A DNA stretch of 64,000 nt, taken from DASSUW01 sp963835525. GTDB lineage: Bacteria; Actinomycetota; Thermoleophilia; Solirubrobacterales; Solirubrobacteraceae. How positions within the stretch are numbered: position 1 is the stretch's first letter; each line of letters begins with the position of its first letter. Shown one piece after another: positions 1 through 8,202 of this stretch. Location of the stretch: positions 124,001 to 188,000 of the forward strand of contig CAWIFM010000001.1 in NCBI GenBank assembly GCA_963835525.1. Direction: 5' to 3'. Under the pieces are notes generated by a model. The model did no database searches and was not told the DNA's origin. It saw nothing but the letters and a program-made list of their open reading frames with translations. The translations under genes and the position numbers were made by a program.

Positions 1-246
1 CACCGGCTCCTCCACGAGGGCGGCTATCGGATCACGCGCACAGCGGGCGGCGGGATCGCCTTCCACCGGCGGGACGGGCGGCCGATCCAGGCGTGCCGGG
101 CGCGCGGCCGTCCGGCGAGGCTGCCGTCGACACGGCGGCCCGACGCCTGTGTGGCGCTCTCCCACGACCGGCTCGACCTCGGGTACGGCGTCGAGGCCCT
201 GCTGACGTTCGCTCCGATCGCGACGGGAGAGCCGCCGGGGATCTGA
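1..246 (+). CDS. C-terminal end of an HNH-endonuclease (DUF222-type) protein, partial
   Basis: An open frame enters from the left edge and stops with TGA at 244-246, giving about 81 residues. It begins HRLLHEGGY and continues with a Phe-rich strand and a DGRPI turn. This looks like the end of the HNH nuclease domain found at the C-terminus of DUF222/HNH proteins, where the last HNH His is followed by a short beta strand and then the target-like tail. These proteins are abundant and multicopy in high-GC actinobacteria; their substrates are mostly unknown. The N-terminal DUF222 part and the rest of the HNH motif lie outside the window, so the family is inferred from the tail only. Confidence 0.6.
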   Translation, partial: HRLLHEGGYRITRTAGGGIAFHRRDGRPIQACRARGRPARLPSTRRPDACVALSHDRLDLGYGVEALLTFAPIATGEPPGI

Positions 247-249
247 GCG

Positions 250-576
250 TCAGCCGTCCAGCAGCCGCCGGACCGAGGCGACCTTGTCGTCGAGCGTCTG
301 CTCGCGGTCGCGGCGCTCGTCGAGCTTGAGCACCGTGTACACGCGCGGCGCGCCCTGCTCGAACGGGACCGCGTGGAGCTCGGCGACGATCGCGAGGATG
401 TCCTCGGTGCTGCCCTCGAGTGAGGTGCCCATGGCGTGGAGGGAGAAGCGGACGCGGTCCTGGGCCTCGAGGCGGCGGTGGATCTCGGCGATGTACGCCG
501 ACGCGCTCGCGTCAGGGCGGCCGAGAGCGATGACGGTGAGATCGGCGGTGGCCACGGGCGGCGAGGCTAGCGGCAC
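250..576 (-). CDS. MTH1187-family thiamine-binding protein (UPF0045)
   Basis: This is a 108-residue cytosolic protein with the compact ferredoxin-like fold sequence of the MTH1187/YkoF-like family. The core reads VIALGRPDASASAYIAEIHR, then a strand containing FSLHAMGTSLEGS, then VYTVLKLDERRD and a final helix. The HAMGTSLEG segment corresponds to the family's conserved 'pMgT.ieg' ligand loop. Members bind thiamine or related small molecules and usually act as small carriers or sensors rather than enzymes. The predicted start is GTG at 576; a second GTG (codon 8) is possible because the family normally begins near 'ADLTVIALG'. It converges on the upstream HNH gene with a 3-base gap. Confidence 0.75.
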   Translation of the reverse strand: MPLASPPVATADLTVIALGRPDASASAYIAEIHRRLEAQDRVRFSLHAMGTSLEGSTEDILAIVAELHAVPFEQGAPRVYTVLKLDERRDREQTLDDKVASVRRLLDG

Positions 577-612
577 GGCGCGACCGCTGGGCGGTCGCGC
601 CGTGCGCGCGGA

Positions 613-1080
613 TCATGAGAGGGTCGTGGCCGAGCCGTCGCTCGGGGGCGTGCTGCCGCCGCCCGGCGGCGTCGCGCCGTCCGTGGCCGGCGGCGTCGTG
701 CCATCCGCGCCCGACGGCGGCCCGCCGCCCGAGGGCATCGTCGCCTCGAGGGCCTCCTGGACCTCGTCGACCGACAGGCCGAGCTCCTCGGCGAGCGCCT
801 CCGCCATGCCGGACCGGTCCGCGCCGGCGCCCGGCCCGCCGGCGCTCGGTCGAGCCGCCTCGAGCGCGTCCTGGAGACGGCTCTCGCTGACGCCGAGCTC
901 CTCCGCGAGGGCGGTGAGGTCGAGGCCTCCTGGGCCGCCCGGACCGCCGGGCCGGCCCATCGTCGAGGGCGTCGCGCCGGTGGCGGACGAGCTGCCGGTG
1001 GCGGCGACGCCGATGCCGGCGGCGCCGGCCAGGACGACGGCGCCGAGCACGACGGCGAGTGTGCGGGAGCGGGGGTTCAT
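613..1080 (-). CDS. Small secreted protein with two LAEELG repeats
   Basis: The product has 155 residues and begins MNPRSRTLAVVLGAVVLAGAAGIGVAATG, a clear N-terminal secretion signal. A Gly/Pro stretch (residues 40-50) follows. Two near-identical helical units come next, LTALAEELGVSESRLQDALEA and MAEALAEELGLSVDEVQEALEA, separated by about 25 residues. The C-terminus (from residue 115) is Pro/Gly/Ser/Thr-rich and probably disordered. The helical unit resembles a minimal helix-turn-helix-like repeat seen in small actinobacterial exported proteins; no enzyme motif is present. Its ATG overlaps the stop of the upstream GT2-GtrA gene (ATGA), so it is the last gene of that operon. The same Gly-Pro-Gly composition recurs in the loops of the neighbouring GT39 protein, which suggests a shared envelope role. 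Function is unknown. Confidence 0.75.
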   Translation of the reverse strand: MNPRSRTLAVVLGAVVLAGAAGIGVAATGSSSATGATPSTMGRPGGPGGPGGLDLTALAEELGVSESRLQDALEAARPSAGGPGAGADRSGMAEALAEELGLSVDEVQEALEATMPSGGGPPSGADGTTPPATDGATPPGGGSTPPSDGSATTLS

Positions 1081-2252
1081 GCGGTCCTCCTGTCGGGGGT
1101 GACGAGCGGGGATGAGGTGGTGCGGCGGCGCTGCGCGAAGACCCACGTGCGCATGGCGACGTAGCGGGTGACCGTGGCGGTGAGGTTGGCCGCGACGAGC
1201 ACGGCGAGCTCGACCGCCCGCGGCGGCTCCGCGGACAGCCCGTGCAGCACGAGCAGGGCGCAGTTGGTCAGGGCCAGGGTCAGGACGAACACGAGGCCGC
1301 CGCGCAGGTGATGGCGCAGCAGTCCGGCACGCCCGCGCACGCGGAACGTGAAGCGCCGGTTCGCCGCGGTGTTGCCGATCGCGGTCAACGCGAGCGCGAG
1401 CGCGTTCGCGCCCGCGGGGCCCAGAGCGCCCCGCAGCGCGAGGAAGAGCAGCGCGTGGGCGATCGTGCTGACCACGCCGACCGCCGCGAAGCGGGCGAGC
1501 GGGGCGCTCGCCATCAGTCGCGCGACGCCGCGCAGATCGTCCACCGCCGTCCGCACGATCTGCACGCGAGAGTCGGGATCGTCGATCCAGTCGACCGGCA
1601 CCTCGTGGATCCGCAGCCCGCGTCGCTGGGCGACCACGAGCAGCTCCGTGTCGAAGAACCAGCCGTCGTCGCGGACCTCGGGGAGCAGCTCCTCGAGCAG
1701 GTCGGCGCGCACGGCCTTGAAGCCGCATTGCGCGTCGCTGAACCGCGCGCGCAGGACGGTCCGCAGGAGCCCGTTGTACGCGCGCGAGATGACCTCTCGC
1801 TTGGGGCCCCGGACCACCCGCGAGCCGTGCGCGAGCCGGGTGCCGATCGCCAGGTCGCTGTGACCCGAGAGCAGCGGCGCGACGAGCGGGAGCAGGCCGC
1901 GGAGGTCGGTCGAGAGGTCGACGTCCATGTAACAGACGACCTGCGCGTCGCTCAGCGACCACGCAGCGCGCAGCGCGCGCCCGCGGCCCTTGCGCTCGAG
2001 CCGCAGGAACGAGACCGACGGCAGCCGGCGCGCCAGGTCCGCCGCGATCGCTGCCGTGGCGTCCGTGCTCGCGTTGTCGGCGATCACGATCCGCCAGGTG
2101 AACGGGAACTCGGCGGTCAGGTAGCGGTGCAGGCGGCGGACGCTCAGCTCGAGCGCAGCCTCCTCGTCGTGCACCGGGACGACGATCTCGATCTGCGGGC
2201 GCGCGGCGACGGGCCGCCGCCGCGGCGCCGCCGCCGCGGGCAGGGCGGTCAC
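1077..2252 (-). CDS. Family 2 glycosyltransferase fused to a GtrA-like membrane domain
   Basis: The product has 391 residues. Residues 20-240 form a GT-A domain: IEIVVPVHDEE start, ADNASTDAT nucleotide-sugar loop, MDVDLSTD (DXD-type metal site), and a GFKA/DDGWFFDTELL acceptor segment. This is the pattern of dolichyl/polyprenyl-phosphate sugar transferases of the DPM1/YkcC type. Residues 255-375 contain four hydrophobic helices ending in a basic tail, as in GtrA flippase-like domains. The likely role is making a polyprenyl-phosphate sugar at the inner membrane and passing it outward for a GT39-type enzyme, which is encoded divergently here. The GTG start at 2252 was chosen because it overlaps the stop of the preceding small gene (GTGA) and gives the usual family N-terminus. 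The open frame extends further upstream but is low-complexity. Confidence 0.82.
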   Translation of the reverse strand: MTALPAAAAPRRRPVAARPQIEIVVPVHDEEAALELSVRRLHRYLTAEFPFTWRIVIADNASTDATAAIAADLARRLPSVSFLRLERKGRGRALRAAWSLSDAQVVCYMDVDLSTDLRGLLPLVAPLLSGHSDLAIGTRLAHGSRVVRGPKREVISRAYNGLLRTVLRARFSDAQCGFKAVRADLLEELLPEVRDDGWFFDTELLVVAQRRGLRIHEVPVDWIDDPDSRVQIVRTAVDDLRGVARLMASAPLARFAAVGVVSTIAHALLFLALRGALGPAGANALALALTAIGNTAANRRFTFRVRGRAGLLRHHLRGGLVFVLTLALTNCALLVLHGLSAEPPRAVELAVLVAANLTATVTRYVAMRTWVFAQRRRTTSSPLVTPDRRTA

Positions 2253-2437
2253 GGGACCCACCGCCCGGGGCTGACGCGCTCGACGACCGCGACGCGGTTG
2301 GGCGGCGCGGACGCCGACGGAGGCCGAGCGTGGGCAGGAGCGGCGGCGGGGATCGTCGCCGCGAGCGTGGCGGCCGCGAGGACCGCCGGCAGCAGCCGCC
2401 GGATGCGTCGCGGTCGGAGATGGGCGATCGGTGTCAT
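2249..2437 (-). CDS. Very small secreted protein at the head of the GT2 operon
   Basis: This 62-residue reading frame starts MTPIAHLRPRRIRRLLPAVL, giving a basic n-region. A hydrophobic Ala/Leu h-region follows and ends PAHA, a good signal-peptidase I site. The mature part is only about 25 residues, basic, and ends RVSPGRWVP. The stop codon overlaps the GTG start of the GT2-GtrA gene by four bases, so translation is probably coupled. An upstream in-frame start at 2503 is possible but would bury the signal peptide behind 22 extra residues. I do not recognise a family. It may be a true secreted peptide or simply a leader that couples translation of the glycosyltransferase. Confidence 0.55.
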   Translation of the reverse strand: MTPIAHLRPRRIRRLLPAVLAAATLAATIPAAAPAHARPPSASAPPNRVAVVERVSPGRWVP

Positions 2438-2481
2438 GCGACCACCGTCGGCCCCGACCGTGCGAACCACCTCGGAGCACG

Positions 2482-2522
2482 CTGGGAGATACCTGAGAGA
2501 CACGCGCTCAGGGAACTCCCAG
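2482..2522. promoter_or_regulatory. Nested palindrome in divergent glycosyltransferase promoter region
   Basis: Between the divergent starts at 2437 and 2567 lies CTGGGAG (2482-2488) paired with CTCCCAG (2516-2522). Inside it CCTGAG (2492-2497) pairs with CTCAGG (2507-2512). On each strand this can also be read as two direct repeats of the CTGGGAG / CTGAGNG type 11 bp apart (2482 and 2493 on plus, mirrored on minus). That spacing is typical of OmpR/PhoB-family response regulator half-sites. The arrangement fits one regulator controlling both transcripts. No regulator gene is adjacent. Confidence 0.5.
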
Positions 2523-2566
2523 GGTCGTCCCAGCCCGCTCTTGCACGCCGCGCCGAAGCTCGCCGC

Positions 2567-4391
2567 ATGTCAACGACCTCGCTCCCGCTGCCCGCCGGCC
2601 GCCGCGCCCGCACCCGGGCGCTCGCGCTGCCCGCCGTCCGCCCCGAGCTCGCCGCCCTGCTCGTGCTTGCAGGCGTCCTCTACCTCTGGGCGCTCGACCG
2701 CAACGGCTTCGCCAACGAGTACTACAGCGCCGCCGTGCGTTCGATGAGCACGAGCTGGCACGCCTTCCTCTACGGCTCCTTCGACACCTCCGGCGTGATG
2801 ACGGTCGACAAGCCGCCGCTCGCGCTCTGGGTTCAAGCGCTGTCCGCGCGCGCGTTCGGGTTCAGCTCATGGAGCATCCTCGTCCCGCAGGCGCTGATGG
2901 GCGTCGCGACGGTCGGCCTGACCTATGACATGACCCGCCGGCATTTCGGTCGCGTCGCCGGGTTCGCCGCCGGCCTCGCCCTCGTGCTCACGCCCGTCAC
3001 CGTCGCCATCGCGCGCCACAACAACCCCGACGCCCTGCTCGTGCTGTGCTGCACCGCCGCCCTCTGGTTCCTCGTCAAGGGGCTCGAGGACGGGCGCACG
3101 CGCTGGCTCGTCCTCGCGGGCGCTGCTGTCGGGCTCGGCTTCGAGGCCAAGATGGCCGCGGCGCTGCTCGTGGTGCCCGCCATGGCTGCCGCGTGGGTGT
3201 GGGCGGCGCCGCGTAACCGCGTCAAGGGCCTGCTGGCCGGCGGGCGCGGCGATGACGGTCACCGGACTCGCCTGGCCGCTGCTCATGTGGCTCACTCCGG
3301 CGGCCGACCGCCCGTGGATCTCGGGCACGAGCGACAACAGCATCTGGTCGCTGATCCTGGGCTACAACGGCCTCGGCCGCCTGTTCGGGCAGGACGGCGG
3401 GCCCGGCGGCATGGGCGGCGGCGGGACGATGTTCGGCGGCGAGCCCGGCCTGCTGCGACTGCTCAACGAGGCGCTCGGCGGCCAGGCCGGCTGGCTGCTC
3501 GGGGTCGCGCTCGTCGGCGGCGTCGCGCTGCTCGCGCTCACGCGACTGAAGCGGACCGACGCGCGCACCGGCTGGCTGATCGCGGTCGGCGGCACGTTCC
3601 TCACGATCGCCGTCGCCTTCAGTCGCGCGGAGGGGATCTTCCATCCGTACTACGTGGCCCAGCTCGCGCCGTTCACGGCCGCGCTGGCCGGCGCGACCGT
3701 CGCGGTCATGCTCAACCACCGCTTCGTCGCGGCCGCGGCGGTGGTCGCAGGCGTGGCGACCGAGATGATGGTCATCGGCGGCGACGCCGCCTGGATCGCG
3801 GCGGCCGGCGTCTTCGCCGCCGTGCTGCTCGCGAGCGACGTCTTCGGCCGCAAGGCCCGCGCGTACATCGTCGCGGCCGCCATGGCCGTCCTGCTCATCA
3901 CGCCCGCGAGCTGGTCGGCGCAGACGCTCGGCCACGCCACGAGCGGGACGTTCCCCGCCGGCGGCGCCGCCACGATGGCCGGCGGGCCCGGCGGCGGCGG
4001 CGGTGGCGCACCCGGTGGCGGCAACCTGTTCGGCGGCGACACCTCGTCGATGACCGCCGCGCTCGAGTACGCCGCCGCCAACGGCGGCGGCACGATCGCC
4101 GTGTCCAGCCAGTCCGGCGCCGCCGGCTCGCTGATCACCTCCGGCGCCGACGTCGCGGCGATCGGCGGCTTCTCCGGCCGCGAGAGCCAGGTCACCGTCG
4201 AGTGGCTGGCCGACGCGGTCGAGCAGGGCCGCATCCGCTACGTCCTCACGGAGGGCGCCGACGGCCTGGGCAACGACAGCCGCATCGGCTCGAGCCAGGT
4301 GATGGCGGCGGTCGAGCAGGTCGGCGCGCCCACCACCGTGGACGGGCTCTACGACCTCAGCGGCCTCGCCGACGAGCTCCGGGCGCTGTGA
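2567..4391 (+). pseudogene. GT39 ArnT-like polyprenyl-phosphate sugar transferase, frameshifted
   Basis: Together the two frames encode a protein of about 607 residues. The first frame (2567 to about 3244) has TM helices starting at ELAALLVLAGVLYLWAL, the periplasmic NGFANEYYSAAVRSM loop, the VDKPPLALW segment and several further helices. This is the hallmark N-terminal half of GT39/PMT-type (YkcB, ArnT-like) transferases. The second frame (from about 3246) continues with LGYNGLGRLFG, more helices, two Gly-rich loops and a soluble C-terminal domain. Dropping one G from the GGG at 3242-3244 restores an uninterrupted LLAGGAAMTVTG junction, so this is a +1 frameshift or a sequencing error. The enzyme would move a sugar from a lipid carrier (probably made by the divergent GT2-GtrA protein) to an envelope acceptor. 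The 3' end overlaps the convergent DoxX-like gene by 43 bases. Confidence 0.8.
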
Positions 4392-5311
4392 GGCCACAGC
4401 GCCGACACGGCCGGCCGCAGCCGCGGATCCGAGCCGTAGACGAGGAGCACGAGCATCGCCCCGTAGATCGGCAGGTGGCCCATGAGCTCGTTGGCGCCGA
4501 AGAACCACAGCGTGGCGTTGAACGGGATCCCGGCCACCAGCACGATCACCTGCGGCAGCGCCCCTGAGATCACGAGCAGCCCGAACAGGACCTCGATCGC
4601 GCCGGCCACGCGGATGAACTCGAGGTCCGTCCAGCCCAGCCCGATCTCGCGCGCGACGTTCAGCTCCGGATGATCGGCGAGGAGCGCGAGCGCGAGGTCG
4701 GGCCGCGCGAGCTTCTCGTCGAACGCCACGATGATCAGCGCCACGCCGGCGGCCACCTTCAGCGCCCACACCGCGCGCGCGTGGTCGAGCAGCGCCGGCT
4801 CGCCCGCCGTGCGGAGCTCGTGGTCGGCCGACCAGCGCCCCGGCCCCGCGAGCAGCACGTAGATCGCCAGGCCCAGCATGTCGATGCGCGACAGGACCGG
4901 CAGGACGCCGAACTCGAGCATGCCGAGCGGGCCCGCGACCACGAGCAGCGCGGCGCCGGCGCGGGCGTGCCAGCCGGTCGCCATCGAGATCGCCACGACC
5001 GCCATCACCGCGCCGAGCAGGATCCCCGCGACGTCGGCCTGGAGGTCCATGGCGGGGGAGAGGTAGAAGCCGAGCGACAGCAGCCCGACCAGCGACACCG
5101 TCAGGTGCAGGCGGATCGCGAACGGCATGAACGGCGACAGCGCGGCCAGGAACGGGACGTCGACGCCCGGCCAGAACCGCGCGATCACCCGCACGAGCAC
5201 GGTGGCCAGCACCGCGCAGCCGAGCAGCGCGAGGGTCAGCGTCTCGCCGGCGAAGCCCCAGTCGGAGGGATAGCCGCCGAACTCGAACCAGCGCTCGTGG
5301 GCGAACACCAT
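4349..5311 (-). CDS. DoxX-like integral membrane protein
   Basis: This 320-residue protein has about eight hydrophobic helices spread over its length, with short charged loops such as RVIARFWPGVD and GPGRWSADHELR. The C-terminal half (FDEKLARPDLALALLADHP, then FIRVAGAIEVLFGLLVISG and NATLWFFGANELMGHLPIYG) resembles the four-helix DoxX/DoxD-like fold. These proteins are linked to quinone and thiol redox in membranes. It lies 13 bases after the DtxR regulator and is the last gene of the multicopper oxidase-ZIP-DtxR operon, which suggests a role in redox or metal handling. The assignment rests on topology and general DoxX character rather than a sharp motif. Confidence 0.6.
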   Translation of the reverse strand: MVFAHERWFEFGGYPSDWGFAGETLTLALLGCAVLATVLVRVIARFWPGVDVPFLAALSPFMPFAIRLHLTVSLVGLLSLGFYLSPAMDLQADVAGILLGAVMAVVAISMATGWHARAGAALLVVAGPLGMLEFGVLPVLSRIDMLGLAIYVLLAGPGRWSADHELRTAGEPALLDHARAVWALKVAAGVALIIVAFDEKLARPDLALALLADHPELNVAREIGLGWTDLEFIRVAGAIEVLFGLLVISGALPQVIVLVAGIPFNATLWFFGANELMGHLPIYGAMLVLLVYGSDPRLRPAVSALWPHSARSSSARPLRS

Positions 5312-5324
5312 CGCCCGCGGGATC

Positions 5325-5993
5325 CTAGGGCTCGAGCTCGACCCGCATCGCGGCGGCGAGGGCGCCGCCGAGCACCTGCAGCGTGTCTCCGAACCGGACC
5401 GTCAGAGGACCGCCGAACGGCTGGCGGTCGAGCACCTCGAGCTCGTCGCCGAGGCAGACCCCGCGCTCTGACAGGTAGCGCAGCATCTCCGGATCCGAAT
5501 CCGACACGCGGACGAAGCGCCCGCGATCGCCGGGCTCCAGGTCGGACAGGCTACGCGTGGTGCTCTCGTCGATGACCAGCTCGGCGGTGGGGATCGGGTC
5601 GCCGTGCGGGTCGTGCGTGGGGTTGCCGAGCTTGGCGGCGATCCGCGCCTCGAGGTCCTCGGACAGCACGTGCTCGAGCGCCTCGGCCTCCTCGTGCACG
5701 CGGTCCCACGGCACGTCGAGCTGCGTCGCCAGGTAGAGCTCGAGCAGCCGGTGGTGGCGCAGCACCTCGAGCGCCAGCCGCTCGCCCTCGTCGGTCAGCT
5801 GCACGCCGCGATAGGGCACGTGCGCGACGAGCCCGAGATCGGCGAGCTTCTTGATCATCCCGGAGGCCGACGCGGGCGTGACCTCCAGGCGGTCGGCGAG
5901 GTCGTTGGTGGCCACCGGCTCGCCGCCGCCGCGGTGCTGGAGCGAGTAGATCGCCTTGGCGTAGTTCTCGACGGCTTCCGAGGAGCCGGTCAT
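5325..5993 (-). CDS. DtxR/MntR-family metal-dependent transcriptional regulator
   Basis: The product has 222 residues. The N-terminal winged helix (residues 1-70: EAVENYAKAIYSLQ, TPASASGMIKKLADLGLV, YRGVQLTDEG) is followed by the dimerisation and metal domain (HHRLLELYLATQLDVPWDRVHEEAEALEHVLS, with Glu/His ligands typical of Mn/Fe sensors). A C-terminal SH3-like FeoA-type domain (about 150-222) completes the DtxR architecture. The ATG overlaps the ZIP transporter stop by four bases, so it is co-transcribed with the oxidase and transporter. Metal-loaded DtxR proteins usually repress uptake genes or activate efflux genes. A palindrome over the -10 region at 8211-8226 is a candidate autoregulatory site. 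The exact metal (Mn, Fe or Zn) cannot be told from sequence. Confidence 0.9.
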   Translation of the reverse strand: MTGSSEAVENYAKAIYSLQHRGGGEPVATNDLADRLEVTPASASGMIKKLADLGLVAHVPYRGVQLTDEGERLALEVLRHHRLLELYLATQLDVPWDRVHEEAEALEHVLSEDLEARIAAKLGNPTHDPHGDPIPTAELVIDESTTRSLSDLEPGDRGRFVRVSDSDPEMLRYLSERGVCLGDELEVLDRQPFGGPLTVRFGDTLQVLGGALAAAMRVELEP

Positions 5994-7174
5994 ACGCTCA
6001 CCAGGAGCCCGGTCAGGAACATCAGGCCGATGCCGCCCAGCAGGCCGCCCACCGCCGCGGGGTGCAGCGTGCGCCCGGAATCGTCGCGCATCGTGGGCGC
6101 GAGCTGGACGATGACCTGCACGATCGCGCCGGCGCCGAAGCCGAACAGGAACGCCGCCAGCGAGGCGTTGAACGCGGCGGCGCCGATCCAGGCGCCCAGC
6201 ACCGCGGGTGCGCCGGCGAGCAGGCCGAGCACCGCGAGCCGGCCCAGCGACGGCTTCAGGTGCGCGATGGGGGCGACGATGGCCAGCCCCTCGGTGGTGT
6301 TGTGGAGAGCGAAGCCCACGACGAGGAACGCGCCCAGGGCGAGCGCGCCGACGGCGTAGGCCGAGCCGATCGCCACGCCCTCGCCGAGGTTGTGCAGGCC
6401 GATGCCGACCGCCACCAGCAGCGCCAGCGTCCCGCCGGAAGCCTGAGTCCGCCGCGCGGCGAGCCACGCGGACACGCCGGTGAGCAGCAGGTAGGAGACG
6501 ACGCCGCCGACCAGCACCAGCGCGGCGCCGCCGAAGGCCTGCGAGCCCCCGCCCGCCAGCTCGAAGCCCTCCAGGGTGGCGTCGATGGCCAGGAAGCCGA
6601 GCAGGCCCACGGTCACCGCCATCACCACGCGCAGCCAGTTCGGCGGGATCCGCCGCATCCACGGCAGCCACAGCATCCCCAGCGCGATCGGGATGACGCC
6701 GACGTAGACGCCGAGCAGCGCCATCAGCCCGAAGAACGAGAGGTCGTTGGAAGGCGTCTCGACGGCCACCGGGATCTCGTGCGCGAAGGTCCCGCCCGTC
6801 GAGGTCATGAGCGCCACCTCGTAGGCCTCGCCCTCGACCCACGGCTGCTGCACGCGCACCGTCGCCGTCTCGAGCCGGCCGATCGGCTGGTCGGCGCCGG
6901 AGAACTGCGTGAAGGCGTCGTTGACCACCGCCTGCGCGATCGTCACCGGGTCCGGCCCGTCGTTGCGCACGGTCAGCTCGATCACGCCCGGCGTCAGCTT
7001 CGTGCGCTCGACGGCGAGCTCCTCGGCCGGCGGCCCGCGCCGCTCGGCCAGCCCGGGCCCGCCGAGCACGGCGAAGGCCCCGATGGCGATCATGATCAGC
7101 ACCAGCGGGACGAGCCCCAGGACCCAGGTCGGGATCCCGCGCAGCTCGTCCACGGTGGCGGCGCGCCCCTCCAT
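5990..7174 (-). CDS. ZIP-family metal transporter with an N-terminal extracytoplasmic beta domain
   Basis: The product has 394 residues. One TM anchor (about 17-40) is followed by a soluble, strand-rich region (about 45-145: GVIELTVRNDGPDPVTIAQAV ... ETATVRVQQPWVEGEAYEVAL) resembling an Ig or cupredoxin-like sandwich. From residue 150 there are about eight TM helices with the ZIP signature in TM4/TM5: LHNLGEGVAIG and ALHNTTEGLAI supply the His/Asn/Glu metal ligands. It would import or exchange a divalent metal across the inner membrane. It overlaps the upstream multicopper oxidase by one base (TGATG) and the downstream DtxR regulator by four, so the three form a tight operon. The extra ectodomain is unusual for ZIP proteins and may dock the oxidase or bind metal outside the membrane. 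Confidence 0.87.
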   Translation of the reverse strand: MEGRAATVDELRGIPTWVLGLVPLVLIMIAIGAFAVLGGPGLAERRGPPAEELAVERTKLTPGVIELTVRNDGPDPVTIAQAVVNDAFTQFSGADQPIGRLETATVRVQQPWVEGEAYEVALMTSTGGTFAHEIPVAVETPSNDLSFFGLMALLGVYVGVIPIALGMLWLPWMRRIPPNWLRVVMAVTVGLLGFLAIDATLEGFELAGGGSQAFGGAALVLVGGVVSYLLLTGVSAWLAARRTQASGGTLALLVAVGIGLHNLGEGVAIGSAYAVGALALGAFLVVGFALHNTTEGLAIVAPIAHLKPSLGRLAVLGLLAGAPAVLGAWIGAAAFNASLAAFLFGFGAGAIVQVIVQLAPTMRDDSGRTLHPAAVGGLLGGIGLMFLTGLLVSV

Positions 7175-8202
7175 CAGGTCACCTCGAAGAAGCCCTGCCA
7201 GCCGAGCTCGGTGAACTCGGACTGGTGCGCGTGGAACATGAACGGGCCGGGGTGGGCGAACTTCCACTCGAGGATCCCGCGCTGGCCCTGGCAGAGCATC
7301 ACCGTGTCGGTGAACTCGGACGGGGTCTTCGACGTGCCCGTGGGGTAGTAGTGGAAGAGGTTCCCGTGCAGGTGGAACGAGTTGATGAGGTCGTACTCGA
7401 GCACGTTGACGAGGTAGATCCGCACCAGCGTGTCGCGCGCGACCTGGATCGGATCGTTCATGTAGGCGAACGGGATCGAGTTGGCCGCGTACATCTCGTT
7501 GGCGCGGTCGAAGTTGGTGTCGAACCCGTTCATCACCATCACCATCTCCTCGGCGTCCTCGCGGCCGTCGGCGGGGTCGACGATGAACGCGCCGTAGAGG
7601 CCCTTGGCGATGTGCTCGGCCAGCGGCCGCACGTGGCAGTGGTAGAGGTGCAGGCCGGCCGGCAGCGCGTCGAACTCGTAGACGGTCTTGCCGCCGGGCT
7701 CGATCTGGCCGGCGCCGATCCCGGGCACGCCGTCCATCTCGGACGGGTGGATGCCGTGGAAGTGGATCGTGTGCGGGTGGGCGGAGCCGTTGGCGAAGGT
7801 GATCCGCAGGCGCTCGCCCTCGCGGCAGCGCAGCGTCGGCCCGGGGATGCGCTGGTTGTAGGTCCAGGCCGCGAACTTCACGCCGGGGGCGACCTCGATC
7901 TCCTTGTCGACCGCGTAGAGCTCCCACTCGCGCAGCACGCGGCCGTTGGCCATCCGCGTCGTCTTGCCCCAGTCGAAGTCACGCAGGACCTCGTGCGGGT
8001 CGAAGCCGTTGGCCGCGTGGTCGACCGTGCGGCCGTCACGGAAGTCGGCGTGCCCGTGATCGGTCGTGTGGTGGGCGCCGTGGTGCTCTGCGGCCTGCGC
8101 CTCCCACGGGTGGCTATGGGGGACGGTCTGGTGCAGGAGCGCGACGCCGCCGGTGGCGGCGATGCCCCCGGCGAGCAGCTTTCGGCGCGTGAGCTCAGCC
8201 AC
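7174..8202 (-). CDS. Exported two-domain multicopper oxidase
   Basis: The product has 342 residues from a GTG start. A twin-arginine-like signal (LTRRKLLAGGIAATGG) is followed by a His-rich stretch (residues 29-51) that could hold loosely bound metal. Cupredoxin domain 1 carries HFHG (147-150) and HCH (188-190) with a downstream His at 197. Domain 2 carries HLHG (277-280) and HAH (324-326). The four HxH pairs make the trinuclear copper centre at trimer interfaces. The only type 1 Cys is C189 in domain 1, while domain 2 has Ala instead, as in two-domain oxidases with the T1 site in the first domain. The substrate could be Mn(II), Cu(I), Fe(II) or a phenol. Operon partners (ZIP transporter, DtxR regulator) favour a metal substrate, which is inference. 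Confidence 0.88.
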   Translation of the reverse strand: MAELTRRKLLAGGIAATGGVALLHQTVPHSHPWEAQAAEHHGAHHTTDHGHADFRDGRTVDHAANGFDPHEVLRDFDWGKTTRMANGRVLREWELYAVDKEIEVAPGVKFAAWTYNQRIPGPTLRCREGERLRITFANGSAHPHTIHFHGIHPSEMDGVPGIGAGQIEPGGKTVYEFDALPAGLHLYHCHVRPLAEHIAKGLYGAFIVDPADGREDAEEMVMVMNGFDTNFDRANEMYAANSIPFAYMNDPIQVARDTLVRIYLVNVLEYDLINSFHLHGNLFHYYPTGTSKTPSEFTDTVMLCQGQRGILEWKFAHPGPFMFHAHQSEFTELGWQGFFEVT

